DNA from: UBA5760 sp964649385
GTDB taxonomy: Bacteria; Chloroflexota; Dehalococcoidia; Dehalococcoidales; UBA5760
NCBI GenBank assembly: GCA_964649385.1
Contig: CAZYRA010000016.1
Span: forward strand, 1-17,310
DNA length: 17,310 bases
Reading direction: 5' to 3'
Shown here: positions 6,126-13,317 of the stretch, piece by piece
Numbering within the stretch: the stretch's first letter is position 1
Layout: each line of letters begins with the position of its first letter
Made by a program: the position numbers and the translations under genes
Notes under the pieces: model-generated
Told to the model about the DNA's origin: nothing
Databases searched by the model: none
Seen by the model: only the letters and a program-made list of their open reading frames with translations

Positions 6126-8744
6126 ATGACAGGTGATGAAATTCGGTCGGCATATTTGAAATTCTTTGAAAAGAGGGAGCATGACATCATTCCCAGTGAC
6201 TCTCTGATACCCCACGGCGACCCTACTTTACTATTTACCAGTGCTGGTATGGTGCAGTTTCAGCCCTACTATTTAGGTGAGAAGCAGCCGACTAATCCCC
6301 GTTTAGCTTCATGCCAGAAGTGTTTTCGGACTACTGATATTGAATCGGTAGGCGACTTGATTCATCTTACCTTCTTTGAGATGCTGGGTAACTTCAGTAT
6401 CGGAGACTACTTCAAGCAGGAAGCTATTAACTGGGCATGGGAATTCGTTACCCGGGATTTGGGACTACCTCCAGCGCGGCTATGGATAGGTGTATTTCTT
6501 GATGATGACGAGGCTTTTGGCTACTGGCGGAAGCAGGGTGTCCCGGAGGAAAGAATAGTGCGGCTTGGTGAAGAGGAGAATTTCTGGGGACCGGCTGGTA
6601 ATTCCGGACCCTGCGGACCCTGTAGCGAGATTCACTATGACCTCGGCGAGGGGGTTGGCTGTGGGAAGCCTTCCTGTGGCCCTGCCTGTAGTTGTGGGCG
6701 CTTTTCCGAGATTTGGAACTTGGTATTTACCCAGTATAACCAGCACGAGGACGGGCACCGCGCTTTATTACCCAAACCCAATATTGATACCGGGATGGGT
6801 TTGGAAAGAGTGACTGCGATAATGCAGGGTAAAATTTCCGTCTATGAAACTGACCTCTTTATGCCCTTGCTGGAGTGTGTATCTGAACTGTCAGAAAGGA
6901 AATATGGCTCTGATGAAGAAACTGCTAATGCGATGCGGGTGGTAGTTGAGCATGGCCGGGCAATCGCCTTTCTGATTGGTGATGGAGTAATTCCTGCTAA
7001 TGAGGGCCGGGGCTATGTACTGCGACGGCTGTTACGGCGTGCCGCAATGTTTAGCCGAAGATTAGCCAAGGACAAGCCTTTTCTGGCTGAGGTGGCCAAA
7101 GCCGCTATTCGGAAGATGGGCCATATCTATCCAGAAATAGTGCAGCGAGAAGACTTTATTATCAGGGTGATTGAGAGCGAAGAGGCAAGGTTTAGCGAGA
7201 CGCTCAGTACCGGCCTGGGATTATTAGATGAAATCATTGAAGAGGCAACCGGTAAGGGGGTAAAGATAATCCCGGGTAAACAGGCATTTAAGCTATACGA
7301 CACCTATGGCTTTCCCATAGAGCTAACTAAAGAAGTTGTATCCAGGTCGGGGTTGTCTATGGATTTAGCGGGTTTCGAAAGGGAAATGGCAAAGCAGCGG
7401 GAGAAGGCCCGTGCCGCCCACAAGTTTGCCAGGGATATTACACCTTCTACTCTTGATTTAACTCTAACTACTTGTCCACCAACTATCTTTGTTGGTTATG
7501 ATGACCTTAAGCATAAATCGGCTATAGTTTATCTAATGATTGATAACAGGTCTGTTGAAACAGTAGAAGAGGGGAAGGAGGCAAGCATTATTCTAGAGGC
7601 TACTCCTTTCTATGGAGAAATGGGTGGACAGGTGGGTGATACCGGCGAGCTGATTGGCCCATCGGGTAGATTCTCTGTCACCGATACTATTCGCAGTCCA
7701 CAAGATGCCACGATACACCATGGGTATGTCAGTGATGGGAATTTAACCGCTGGTGATATTGTTGAGGCGATAGTGGATGGACAGCGGCGGCTTGATATTG
7801 CTCGCAATCATACGGCAACCCATTTACTCCAACTGGCTCTGCGTCAGGTATTGGGTGAGCATGTCCAGCAAAGAGGTTCGCTGGTAACCCCGGAGCGGCT
7901 TAGATTTGACTTTTCTCATTTGGCAGCACTGACAAGGGAGGAGATACATCAAGCAAGCCATATTGTCAACGATAAGATTCGCCAAAACCTGAGGGTGTAC
8001 AGTGAAGAGATTCCGTATGCAAGGGCGATTGAGGAAGGCGTGATAGCTTTGTTCAATGAAAAGTATGGTGATATAGTTCGTGTGGTGAAAATAGGGGAAG
8101 TGGCTGTCAGCGCAGAGCTCTGCGGTGGTACTCATGTCAGTTCAATCGGTGAGATAGGCTCATTTCAAATTGTTGGTGAGAGCAGCGTCGGCGCCGGCTT
8201 GCGGCGCATTGAAGCTGTTACCGGTAGGGGGGCTGAAGAATTTGTTAACCGGCGATTTTTCAGTTTAGACAGGATTGCTGATTCTCTGGGGGCGACAGCA
8301 GGTGAAGTGCAGGAGAAGGTAGCTATTTTGTCTGTCGAATTGGAAACGGAGCGCCGGCGGGTTTTGACTCTGGAGAGGGAGCTGTCTCGGCAGGTAGCAG
8401 TGTCTTTGCTAAGTCAGGTAGCTGTGGTTAACGGAGTCAACGTACTGGCGGCTAGGGTGTCATCTTATCGTTTGGAGGCCCTGCGCGAATTGAGCGACCG
8501 CCTCCGTGAGGAACTGAAGAGCGTGGTGATGGTCCTGGGTACGATTTATGATAATAAACCCCTTTTCTTGGCTGCAGTGACTCCGGATTTAGTTGCTAAA
8601 GGCTATAATGCTGGTGAGATAGTTAGACAGGTTGCTAGGGTGACCGGAGGTGGTGGCGGAGGTAAAGCCCAATTTGCCCAGGCGGGTGGTAGAGATAAAG
8701 GTAGGTTAGACGAAGCTCTTCAGCTGGTGAAGAGCCTGGTTTAG
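6126..8744 (+). CDS. alaS: Alanyl-tRNA synthetase
   Basis: Charges tRNA-Ala and clears mischarged Ser/Gly. The 872 residues match full-length bacterial AlaRS. In order: the class II catalytic core (FFEKREHDIIPSDSLIPHGDP, TSAGMVQFQPYYLG, CQKCFRTTDIESVGD); the cysteine-rich GPCGPCSEIHYDLG insert followed by CGKPSCGPACSC, as in many bacteria; then the editing domain with the zinc ligands HTATH (His562, His566) and CGGTH (Cys666, His670). The C-Ala domain ends in a GGGGGGKAQFAQAGG stretch typical of the family. The ATG at 6126 has an AAAGG site 7 nt upstream. A near-consensus promoter lies at 6061-6089. ruvX follows after 86 nt, a common bacterial neighbour. Confidence 0.98.
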   Translation: MTGDEIRSAYLKFFEKREHDIIPSDSLIPHGDPTLLFTSAGMVQFQPYYLGEKQPTNPRLASCQKCFRTTDIESVGDLIHLTFFEMLGNFSIGDYFKQEAINWAWEFVTRDLGLPPARLWIGVFLDDDEAFGYWRKQGVPEERIVRLGEEENFWGPAGNSGPCGPCSEIHYDLGEGVGCGKPSCGPACSCGRFSEIWNLVFTQYNQHEDGHRALLPKPNIDTGMGLERVTAIMQGKISVYETDLFMPLLECVSELSERKYGSDEETANAMRVVVEHGRAIAFLIGDGVIPANEGRGYVLRRLLRRAAMFSRRLAKDKPFLAEVAKAAIRKMGHIYPEIVQREDFIIRVIESEEARFSETLSTGLGLLDEIIEEATGKGVKIIPGKQAFKLYDTYGFPIELTKEVVSRSGLSMDLAGFEREMAKQREKARAAHKFARDITPSTLDLTLTTCPPTIFVGYDDLKHKSAIVYLMIDNRSVETVEEGKEASIILEATPFYGEMGGQVGDTGELIGPSGRFSVTDTIRSPQDATIHHGYVSDGNLTAGDIVEAIVDGQRRLDIARNHTATHLLQLALRQVLGEHVQQRGSLVTPERLRFDFSHLAALTREEIHQASHIVNDKIRQNLRVYSEEIPYARAIEEGVIALFNEKYGDIVRVVKIGEVAVSAELCGGTHVSSIGEIGSFQIVGESSVGAGLRRIEAVTGRGAEEFVNRRFFSLDRIADSLGATAGEVQEKVAILSVELETERRRVLTLERELSRQVAVSLLSQVAVVNGVNVLAARVSSYRLEALRELSDRLREELKSVVMVLGTIYDNKPLFLAAVTPDLVAKGYNAGEIVRQVARVTGGGGGGKAQFAQAGGRDKGRLDEALQLVKSLV

Positions 8745-8820
8745 ATTTTGTGGGTTTTGCCTGCTGATTACCGTGTTCATTGTGGTGACCCTCGGCAGAC
8801 GGCTCCTGAGGTATTTTAAG

Positions 8821-8825
8821 GGAGG
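8821..8825 (+). promoter_or_regulatory. Ribosome binding site that sets the ruvX start
   Basis: GGAGG lies 5 nt before the ATA at 8831 and no ATG, GTG or TTG is in frame nearby. It is the main evidence that translation begins at or next to 8831. Confidence 0.6.
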
Positions 8826-8830
8826 CAGGC

Positions 8831-9238
8831 ATAACGCGTATCTTAGGTCTCGATATTGGCGATAAGAGGATTGGGGTAGCCCTCAGCGACCCCCTGGGCA
8901 TATTAGCGAGCCCGTTTACTATTATTAATCGTCGGAATGAGGCGGCAGATATCCAGGCTATTACTGATATTGTTAGCCTGCATCAGGTTGGGCGGGTTAT
9001 CGCTGGTTTACCTCGTTCTATGGACGGTAGTATAGGTGGGCAGGCAGAAAAGGTAAAGGCTTTTGTCGAGAGCCTGCTTAGCCAAACCAGGACTCCGGTG
9101 GAGTTTAGGGATGAGCGTTTATCAACGGTGTCTGCCAGGCGCTTGATACGAGAAGCTAAGAGTAAGAAAGTCAAGTATGATGATGCTATAGCGGCTGCTA
9201 TTATCCTGCAGTGCTATCTGGATGAGGATATTAAGTAG
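8831..9238 (+). CDS. ruvX: Putative pre-16S rRNA nuclease / Holliday junction resolvase-like YqgF, ATA start
   Basis: An RNase H-fold nuclease used in 16S rRNA 5' maturation. From ATA 8831 the product is 135 residues, the normal YqgF length, and begins (M)TRILGLDIGDKRIGVALSD, matching the family N terminus. Acidic residues sit where expected: Asp8 in DIGDKRIG, Glu95 in RDERLST and Asp118 in YDDAIAA. The only in-frame canonical ATG (9020) would remove the first catalytic aspartate and half of the protein. Upstream, TGA at 8807-8809 closes the frame, and between it and 8831 there is only ATT (8813) as a possible alternative. So either a rare ATA start is used or the assembly carries a G-to-A error in a normal ATG. 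It probably shares a message with alaS. Confidence 0.88.
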   Translation: MTRILGLDIGDKRIGVALSDPLGILASPFTIINRRNEAADIQAITDIVSLHQVGRVIAGLPRSMDGSIGGQAEKVKAFVESLLSQTRTPVEFRDERLSTVSARRLIREAKSKKVKYDDAIAAAIILQCYLDEDIK

Positions 9239-9377
9239 GGTGTTAATTCTAATTTCGACTGAGAAAAGCTCCTGCATATTAGTAGCGCACAGGTTTAATG
9301 CTTTGTATCGTGTCCTTACTGGGCGCGGAGTTATAACCGGTGGTGTGGATTGGATTCTCAGTTAAGGAGGTAGAGAG

Positions 9378-10280
9378 ATGACACGGTGGTTGACTGTTAA
9401 AGAAGCCCGCGACTATTTGGAATTACCCACTGCAACTTACCTGGATAATTATGTAGCAGCGGGTGAGTTGACGGAGACGCGCAGGGGGGACAGTGTTGTG
9501 TTCTCACAAGAAGAATTGGACAGGTGGAAGAGTGAGAGAAACCTGTTCGCTCTGGATACGAGGGACTATAAAAAGTGCCTGCATTTTGCTGTGGGGAGCC
9601 TCTACAAATACTGTTCGGTAGCTGGTTGCGCCACCAGTAACTCTTCGGAGCTTGCCAAAGTCGTTGATAATTTTATGTTGCAGAAGCTGGGTGAAACTGC
9701 CTTTCAAAAATTTATGGATAAGAACTTCAAAATCTTCATCAATTTTGAGTTTAAGTTTCACGAAGAAGTCGTCAGTCAGGAAGTTACGGAGATTGCTTTA
9801 CCGGGGAAATGGCTTCGTGTATATAATCCGCCGGAAAAGCTGAGACTTACCGTTAAGACAGTTGAGATGGGTAATTCTCGGCTTGTCATTCCTGAGTCTG
9901 AGGTGGAGCATCGGCGGCACCATCAATTGATTGATGTATACGTGATGGTGCGTGTAGGGTTGCCCCCTGACCACCTGTTTCGGGTTCTGGGAGAGAGTTC
10001 ACGGTCAAGGCTTGGTATCAGAAGAGAAGAGACGGCCCTCCCTCGTTTTGAGTACCTTGAGGCAGATTCTGGTATTACAATAGAGGAAGAGGAAGTGCTA
10101 ATTCCTCAGCTTGAGTCTATCCAGGCGGAAATCGTTGGATATACCTGGCTTAGCGAACTGCTTGAGTCCGGAGTTCAACCCGGTGTCCCGGAGCGAGGAG
10201 TACAGCCGGGCTATTACCTGCCTACCGGAAATCTCAGAAGGGGCGATTTAGAGTGGCGGAAACTGATTGAGCTATTGTAG
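9378..10280 (+). CDS. Unknown protein with N-terminal excisionase-type helix-turn-helix
   Basis: A 300-residue protein that I do not recognise beyond its N terminus. Residues 4-50 (WLTVKEARDYLELPTATYLDNYVAAG, then RRGDSVVFSQEELDRW) fit the HTH_17/excisionase winged-helix pattern: helix, turn, recognition helix, wing, 'ELDRW' helix. Residues 62-120 hold three cysteines (67, 79, 84) and a helical KVVDNFMLQKLGETAFQKFM stretch. Residues 140-300 look like a beta-rich soluble domain with a RRHHQLIDVYV strand and acidic runs. There is no signal peptide or membrane segment. AAGGAGG lies 7 nt before the ATG, so expression is likely strong. The 139-nt upstream gap holds no convincing promoter. It could be a transcription regulator with a ligand-binding domain. 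No phage or integrase genes are nearby, arguing against a true excisionase. Confidence 0.85.
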   Translation: MTRWLTVKEARDYLELPTATYLDNYVAAGELTETRRGDSVVFSQEELDRWKSERNLFALDTRDYKKCLHFAVGSLYKYCSVAGCATSNSSELAKVVDNFMLQKLGETAFQKFMDKNFKIFINFEFKFHEEVVSQEVTEIALPGKWLRVYNPPEKLRLTVKTVEMGNSRLVIPESEVEHRRHHQLIDVYVMVRVGLPPDHLFRVLGESSRSRLGIRREETALPRFEYLEADSGITIEEEEVLIPQLESIQAEIVGYTWLSELLESGVQPGVPERGVQPGYYLPTGNLRRGDLEWRKLIELL

Positions 10281-10342
10281 CCTGAATTTGTTTGGAGCCT
10301 GTGTAGAACTGAAGTAAAGTAGAGCTAGAGAGGGTACTCTTT

Positions 10343-11578
10343 GTGACAACGGATTTGGCATTAGCGATAGGGGTAATGATAATCGCCGGTTATTTTGGCG
10401 GGCAGGTGGCGAAAAAGCTTAAACTCCCCAGAATTACCGGCTACATTGTCGTTGGGCTCTTGTTGAGTCCCTCCGTCCTGAATCTTGTACCGAGGGCTAC
10501 GGTAGAGAGCTTAAATATAATTACCTCCGTTGCTTTAGGTATTATTGCCTATGCAATCGGTGGCAGTCTGCGCCTGCAGTCTATTAGGAAATTGGGCAGA
10601 AGTATTGCCTGGATAACGATTGTTCAGGCTTTAGCCGCCTGGCTTATCGTCACTCTGGGAGTGGTCTTTCTGGCCCCTCGTATCTTGGGTATCCCTCAAG
10701 TGACCGTTACTCAGTTTTACTTCCCGATGGCTTTTGTCATCGGGGCGATAGCATGTGCTACAGACCCGGCAACAATTTTGGCGGTAACGCGTGAATATAG
10801 GGCGAAAGGGCCATTAACCACAACCCTCTTGGCTTTGGTGGCAATTGATGATGCCGTTGCGGTCATTGCTTTTGCCATTGCTGTGGGAGTGGCCCAGCCG
10901 TTGGTGAGTGGTGCCGGTGGTGCCTCTCTTTATCAAATGTTGGGAGTTCCTTTTTTAGAGGTAATTGAGTCTATCGGAATAGGTACCGCCTTTGGCTTCG
11001 CTCTGGTTTACATAACCAAGCTGGTGAAGACACGTGCCCTGCTGTTACTCGTAGTTTTAGGGATGATTACGCTATGCACCGGCGTTACCAATCTACTGGG
11101 TGTTTCGTTAATTATGGCAAATATGGCCATTGGCTTTGTCGTAACGAATAGAGTGGACGAGGATGAGCCGTTTATTGTGGTTGAGGGGGTTGACGAGCTA
11201 GTCTTTGCTATATTCTTTGTACTGGCGGGGATGCATTTTGATTTTGACATCATGAAAGTTGTCGGCGTTATGGTGTTAGTGATATTTGCCACCAGATTTG
11301 CTGGTAAATATTACGGGGCGAGGGTTGGCGCTAAAATCTCTCATGCTCCGGACACAGTGAAAAAATATGCCGGATTTGCCCTACTGCCCCAGGCCGGGGT
11401 TGCTATGGGGCTGGCTCTCCTGGCGCGAAATGCACTTCCCGTCTTTGGTGACATAGTCTTGAATGCCACTCTTGCTGCGGTTATCATTAATCAGCTGGTC
11501 TCCCCGCCTCTGGTGAAGTACGGAATCTTCAAGGCTGGTGAAGCAGCGGGATCGGTCAAACCGGTACCTAAGGCTTAA
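10343..11578 (+). CDS. CPA2-type cation:proton antiporter
   Basis: A 411-residue membrane protein with about 11-12 hydrophobic helices. It starts with the family N terminus (GYFGGQVAKKLKLPRITGYIVVGLLLSPS). ATDPATILAV and AIDDAVAVIAFAIAVG form the crossed-helix ion site; the Asp169-Asp170 pair corresponds to the DD motif of NapA-like electrogenic Na+/H+ antiporters. There is no C-terminal RCK/TrkA-N domain, so this is unlike full KefB/KefC proteins. It would exchange Na+ or K+ for H+ to manage pH and salt. The GTG start has an AGAGGG site 8 nt upstream. It lies 62 nt after the HTH gene on the same strand and converges on the NIL operon, leaving only 47 nt. Ion choice cannot be read from sequence. 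Confidence 0.9.
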   Translation: MTTDLALAIGVMIIAGYFGGQVAKKLKLPRITGYIVVGLLLSPSVLNLVPRATVESLNIITSVALGIIAYAIGGSLRLQSIRKLGRSIAWITIVQALAAWLIVTLGVVFLAPRILGIPQVTVTQFYFPMAFVIGAIACATDPATILAVTREYRAKGPLTTTLLALVAIDDAVAVIAFAIAVGVAQPLVSGAGGASLYQMLGVPFLEVIESIGIGTAFGFALVYITKLVKTRALLLLVVLGMITLCTGVTNLLGVSLIMANMAIGFVVTNRVDEDEPFIVVEGVDELVFAIFFVLAGMHFDFDIMKVVGVMVLVIFATRFAGKYYGARVGAKISHAPDTVKKYAGFALLPQAGVAMGLALLARNALPVFGDIVLNATLAAVIINQLVSPPLVKYGIFKAGEAAGSVKPVPKA

Positions 11579-11625
11579 CGGGCAGTTAGTTTGAGCAGAA
11601 GTGGTAACGGCTAAATCCTGGCGGA

Positions 11626-11859
11626 CTAATCGCCAACCGCGTCAACCCGTGCTCCCTTAGAGATAACCCAGGTTATGCCGGCTTCAATGTCCTCGTTTCT
11701 TCCCTCAATTTCCAGTGTTATCCGGCCCTTGTCTTGTGCTACGTCTACATTAGCCTGATAGATATTGGTTATCAGGTTGAATTGCTGGCTGATAGTATAG
11801 ATAATGGGCTCAGAAAGTAGTTCCCTGGGAAAAATAATTGTCACCCGTCGCTTTGTCAT
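11626..11859 (-). CDS. Stand-alone NIL domain protein
   Basis: A 77-residue protein that is a single NIL domain (small ferredoxin-like alpha/beta fold, also found at the C terminus of the MetN methionine ABC ATPase). The pattern FPRELLSEPIIY...NLITNIYQANVDV...GRITLEIEGRNEDIEAGITW aligns along its length with the N-terminal domain of the NIL-ferredoxin two genes upstream. NIL domains are thought to bind methionine or related small molecules; here it may be a sensor or subunit of the sulfur enzyme system. GGGGAAGG lies 6 nt before the ATG. It is the last gene of the minus-strand operon, 22 nt after the UPF0280 gene. Confidence 0.87.
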   Translation of the reverse strand: MTKRRVTIIFPRELLSEPIIYTISQQFNLITNIYQANVDVAQDKGRITLEIEGRNEDIEAGITWVISKGARVDAVGD

Positions 11860-11881
11860 TTTTTGCCTTCCCCAAACCTTT

Positions 11882-12631
11882 TTATTCAGTTTTGTTCTGA
11901 TCTTGTAGAGATATCTGGCAGAGTTTTAGCTCACCCCAGAGACCCATATTGCTGTCGGCGATGATTACGGCTCCCTTTAGCCCCTCAATATGTTGAGCCA
12001 TCTCAATCCCTCTGGTGATATCGCTCGGTTGTTCAACCAAGTTCCCGATGGCAGTGGCAGCAGCGTCAGCAAGGGTGGCTGATTTGGACAACACTATCAC
12101 GGCGTCAGCCTTACCGTAACTCAGGGAATGTCCTACTGTTCCCGATGATGTGCAAATTCCTAGTGGGGTATCTGCCCCGTCAATTTCCAGGCCGATTTTG
12201 CCGGTCAACGGCGATTTACCGGCGTAAATTCCGATCAGCCTTTTCTTCAGGCTCTTTAAGTAAATATCGCCACCGTTTTCCACGATTATCTCTGGCGAAA
12301 AGGGTAGTAGTTCAGTGCCAACAAATTCAGCGATAGCGCCGGCTACTCCTGCCATGGGGCCGGTTCCAGTACTGCTGGCTGAGGCTGACATTACCTTTAC
12401 GATGCTGGGAGCGTTACTGTTGACGTTTATGGGTTTAAGGGCGGTTGGGAAGTCAGGATGCCGCTCGATATACCTCTCCAGTATATCCCGGTATTTTGTC
12501 ACCAGCTTGAAAGCTTTTCTTTTCAGGTTGGTTGAGGCGCGGATACACAAGTCCGTCTCTTTTACTACGATACTAAAAGAGATTAGGTCCCTATCTCTAA
12601 TCCAGTGCCGGTAGGTTCTCGGCTGGTACAT
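11882..12631 (-). CDS. UPF0280 family protein (COG2122, ApbE-like fold)
   Basis: A 249-residue cytoplasmic protein with the family pattern throughout: YRHWIRDRDLISFSIVVKETDLCIRAS, RDILERYIERHPDF, APSIVKVMSASASSTGTGPMAGVAGAIAEFVG, then VENGGDIYLK and CTSSGTVGHSLSYGKADAV. The GPMAGVAGA and ENGGD motifs recall ApbE (FAD:protein FMN transferase), to which UPF0280 is distantly related. From established work as I know it, a COG2122 protein was linked in Methanosarcina to homocysteine synthesis together with COG1900 and a NIL-ferredoxin. Its ATG lies 3 nt after the NIL-ferredoxin stop with no clear ribosome site, so translation is probably coupled. The biochemical reaction remains uncertain. Confidence 0.9.
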   Translation of the reverse strand: MYQPRTYRHWIRDRDLISFSIVVKETDLCIRASTNLKRKAFKLVTKYRDILERYIERHPDFPTALKPINVNSNAPSIVKVMSASASSTGTGPMAGVAGAIAEFVGTELLPFSPEIIVENGGDIYLKSLKKRLIGIYAGKSPLTGKIGLEIDGADTPLGICTSSGTVGHSLSYGKADAVIVLSKSATLADAAATAIGNLVEQPSDITRGIEMAQHIEGLKGAVIIADSNMGLWGELKLCQISLQDQNKTE

Positions 12632-12634
12632 AAA

Positions 12635-13042
12635 CTAGAAGTGGAGTTCCATCGCTCTCGGGGGGCAGGCCTTCAAACAAAGTCCGCAAGCCAGGCATTT
12701 CCTATCGTGAAAGCTAACCTTCCTGGTTACCGGGTTAAGTTCGAAGGCGCCGGAGGGACAAATAGTTATGCAGGCACCGCAGTGAGTACACCTTTCCTCA
12801 TTGCGAGTAACATTTTGGCTAAGCGATTGTATTATGACTCCGGTTTCAGCTAGGTACCTGATGCCTTTGTCATAGTCTTCTTGTTTACCCTTGAGTTCTA
12901 ATACCAACAGGCCTTCTTTGTCGGGAGTAACTGATGCCTTCAAGATATTGAAATCAAGGTCATAATGCTTGACCAATCGACTTATCATCGGCCGGTCTAC
13001 CAAGCGTTTCGGAAAATGCAGGACTATTTTTCTTGATACCAT
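12635..13042 (-). CDS. NIL domain / 2[4Fe-4S] ferredoxin fusion
   Basis: A 135-residue protein (136 if the adjacent GTG at 13045 is the start). Residues 1-75 are a NIL domain (KIVLHFPKRLVDRPMISRLV, then LLVLELKGKQEDYDKGI). Residues 84-135 are a bacterial-type ferredoxin with two full cysteine motifs, CTHCGACITICP (Cys85, 88, 91, 95) and CLACGLCLKACP (Cys116, 119, 122, 126), predicting two [4Fe-4S] clusters. This architecture is the electron-carrier partner of COG1900 in the anaerobic route from aspartate semialdehyde and sulfide to homocysteine. It is the promoter-proximal gene of the operon; a consensus promoter begins about 50 nt upstream. An AGGG lies 8 nt before the GTG and 11 nt before the ATG, so the start is ambiguous by one codon. 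No COG1900 gene is seen in the window. Confidence 0.93.
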   Translation of the reverse strand: MVSRKIVLHFPKRLVDRPMISRLVKHYDLDFNILKASVTPDKEGLLVLELKGKQEDYDKGIRYLAETGVIIQSLSQNVTRNEERCTHCGACITICPSGAFELNPVTRKVSFHDRKCLACGLCLKACPPRAMELHF

Positions 13043-13093
13043 CACTCAGACTACCCTACTGCCCACTATGTGAGAGTTTCCCCTTTCACTCTA

Positions 13094-13122
13094 ATTAAAC
13101 AATCGTTCATTGAGTTTGTCAA
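13094..13122 (-). promoter_or_regulatory. Consensus promoter of the NIL-ferredoxin operon
   Basis: On the minus strand TTGACA (plus 13117-13122), exactly 17 nt and TTTAAT (plus 13094-13099, 5 of 6). The start of transcription should be near 13087, giving a leader of about 45 nt. A CAAT-N5-ATTG dyad (13100-13112) fills most of the spacer and may be an operator. Confidence 0.7.
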
Positions 13123-13197
13123 CGTGGGGAGGTATCTGCATAAAGTGGATAATACTCTGTTGGCTCTATTTCCTGGCGGTAGTATTCTAAATGGTAT

Positions 13198-13226
13198 TTG
13201 AAAAGACTGTTTTGACGTTATACAAT
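13198..13226 (+). promoter_or_regulatory. Promoter of the foldase-hom-thrC operon
   Basis: TTGAAA (13198-13203, 5 of 6), a 17-nt spacer and TACAAT (13221-13226, 5 of 6). Predicted start near 13233, giving an 85-nt leader before the foldase gene. It is divergent from the NIL-ferredoxin promoter about 75 nt to the left; the DNA between holds no gene that I can support. Confidence 0.65.
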
Positions 13227-13250
13227 GGGGGGTGAGTTACGATTGGTTTT

Positions 13251-13280
13251 CCTGGGAACACAGTTTGGACCTGTTCCAGG
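13251..13280 (+). other. Hairpin in the leader of the foldase operon
   Basis: CCTGGGAACA and TGTTCCAGG pair over 9 bp with one bulged G and an 11-nt loop. No T-run follows, so it is not a simple intrinsic terminator. It lies between the promoter and the first gene and might affect translation or message stability. Confidence 0.4.
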
Positions 13281-13317
13281 GAAGCAGGTGTGTTTACTTT
13301 GACTTGTGGGGGTGAGT

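Noticed and set aside
7824..8135. Antisense frame inside alaS, and similar antisense frames inside hom, thrC, galU and the permease
   Set aside because: They lie opposite conserved coding sequence, lack ribosome sites and show no protein family features.
9020..9238. ruvX as a 72-codon gene from ATG 9020
   Set aside because: It would lack the DIGxxRIG catalytic motif that is plainly encoded in the same frame upstream.
9239..9377. Promoter or small RNA in the 139-nt gap before the HTH gene
   Set aside because: TATAAC at 9332-9337 has no -35 at acceptable spacing and I see no stable fold; left unannotated.
9378..10280. Phage excisionase and a nearby integrated element
   Set aside because: The protein is far longer than excisionases and there is no integrase, attachment repeat or phage gene in the window.
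11619..11635. Hairpin TGGCG/CGCCA between the antiporter and NIL genes as a bidirectional terminator
   Set aside because: Only 5 bp of stem, overlaps the NIL stop codon and has no T-run on either side.
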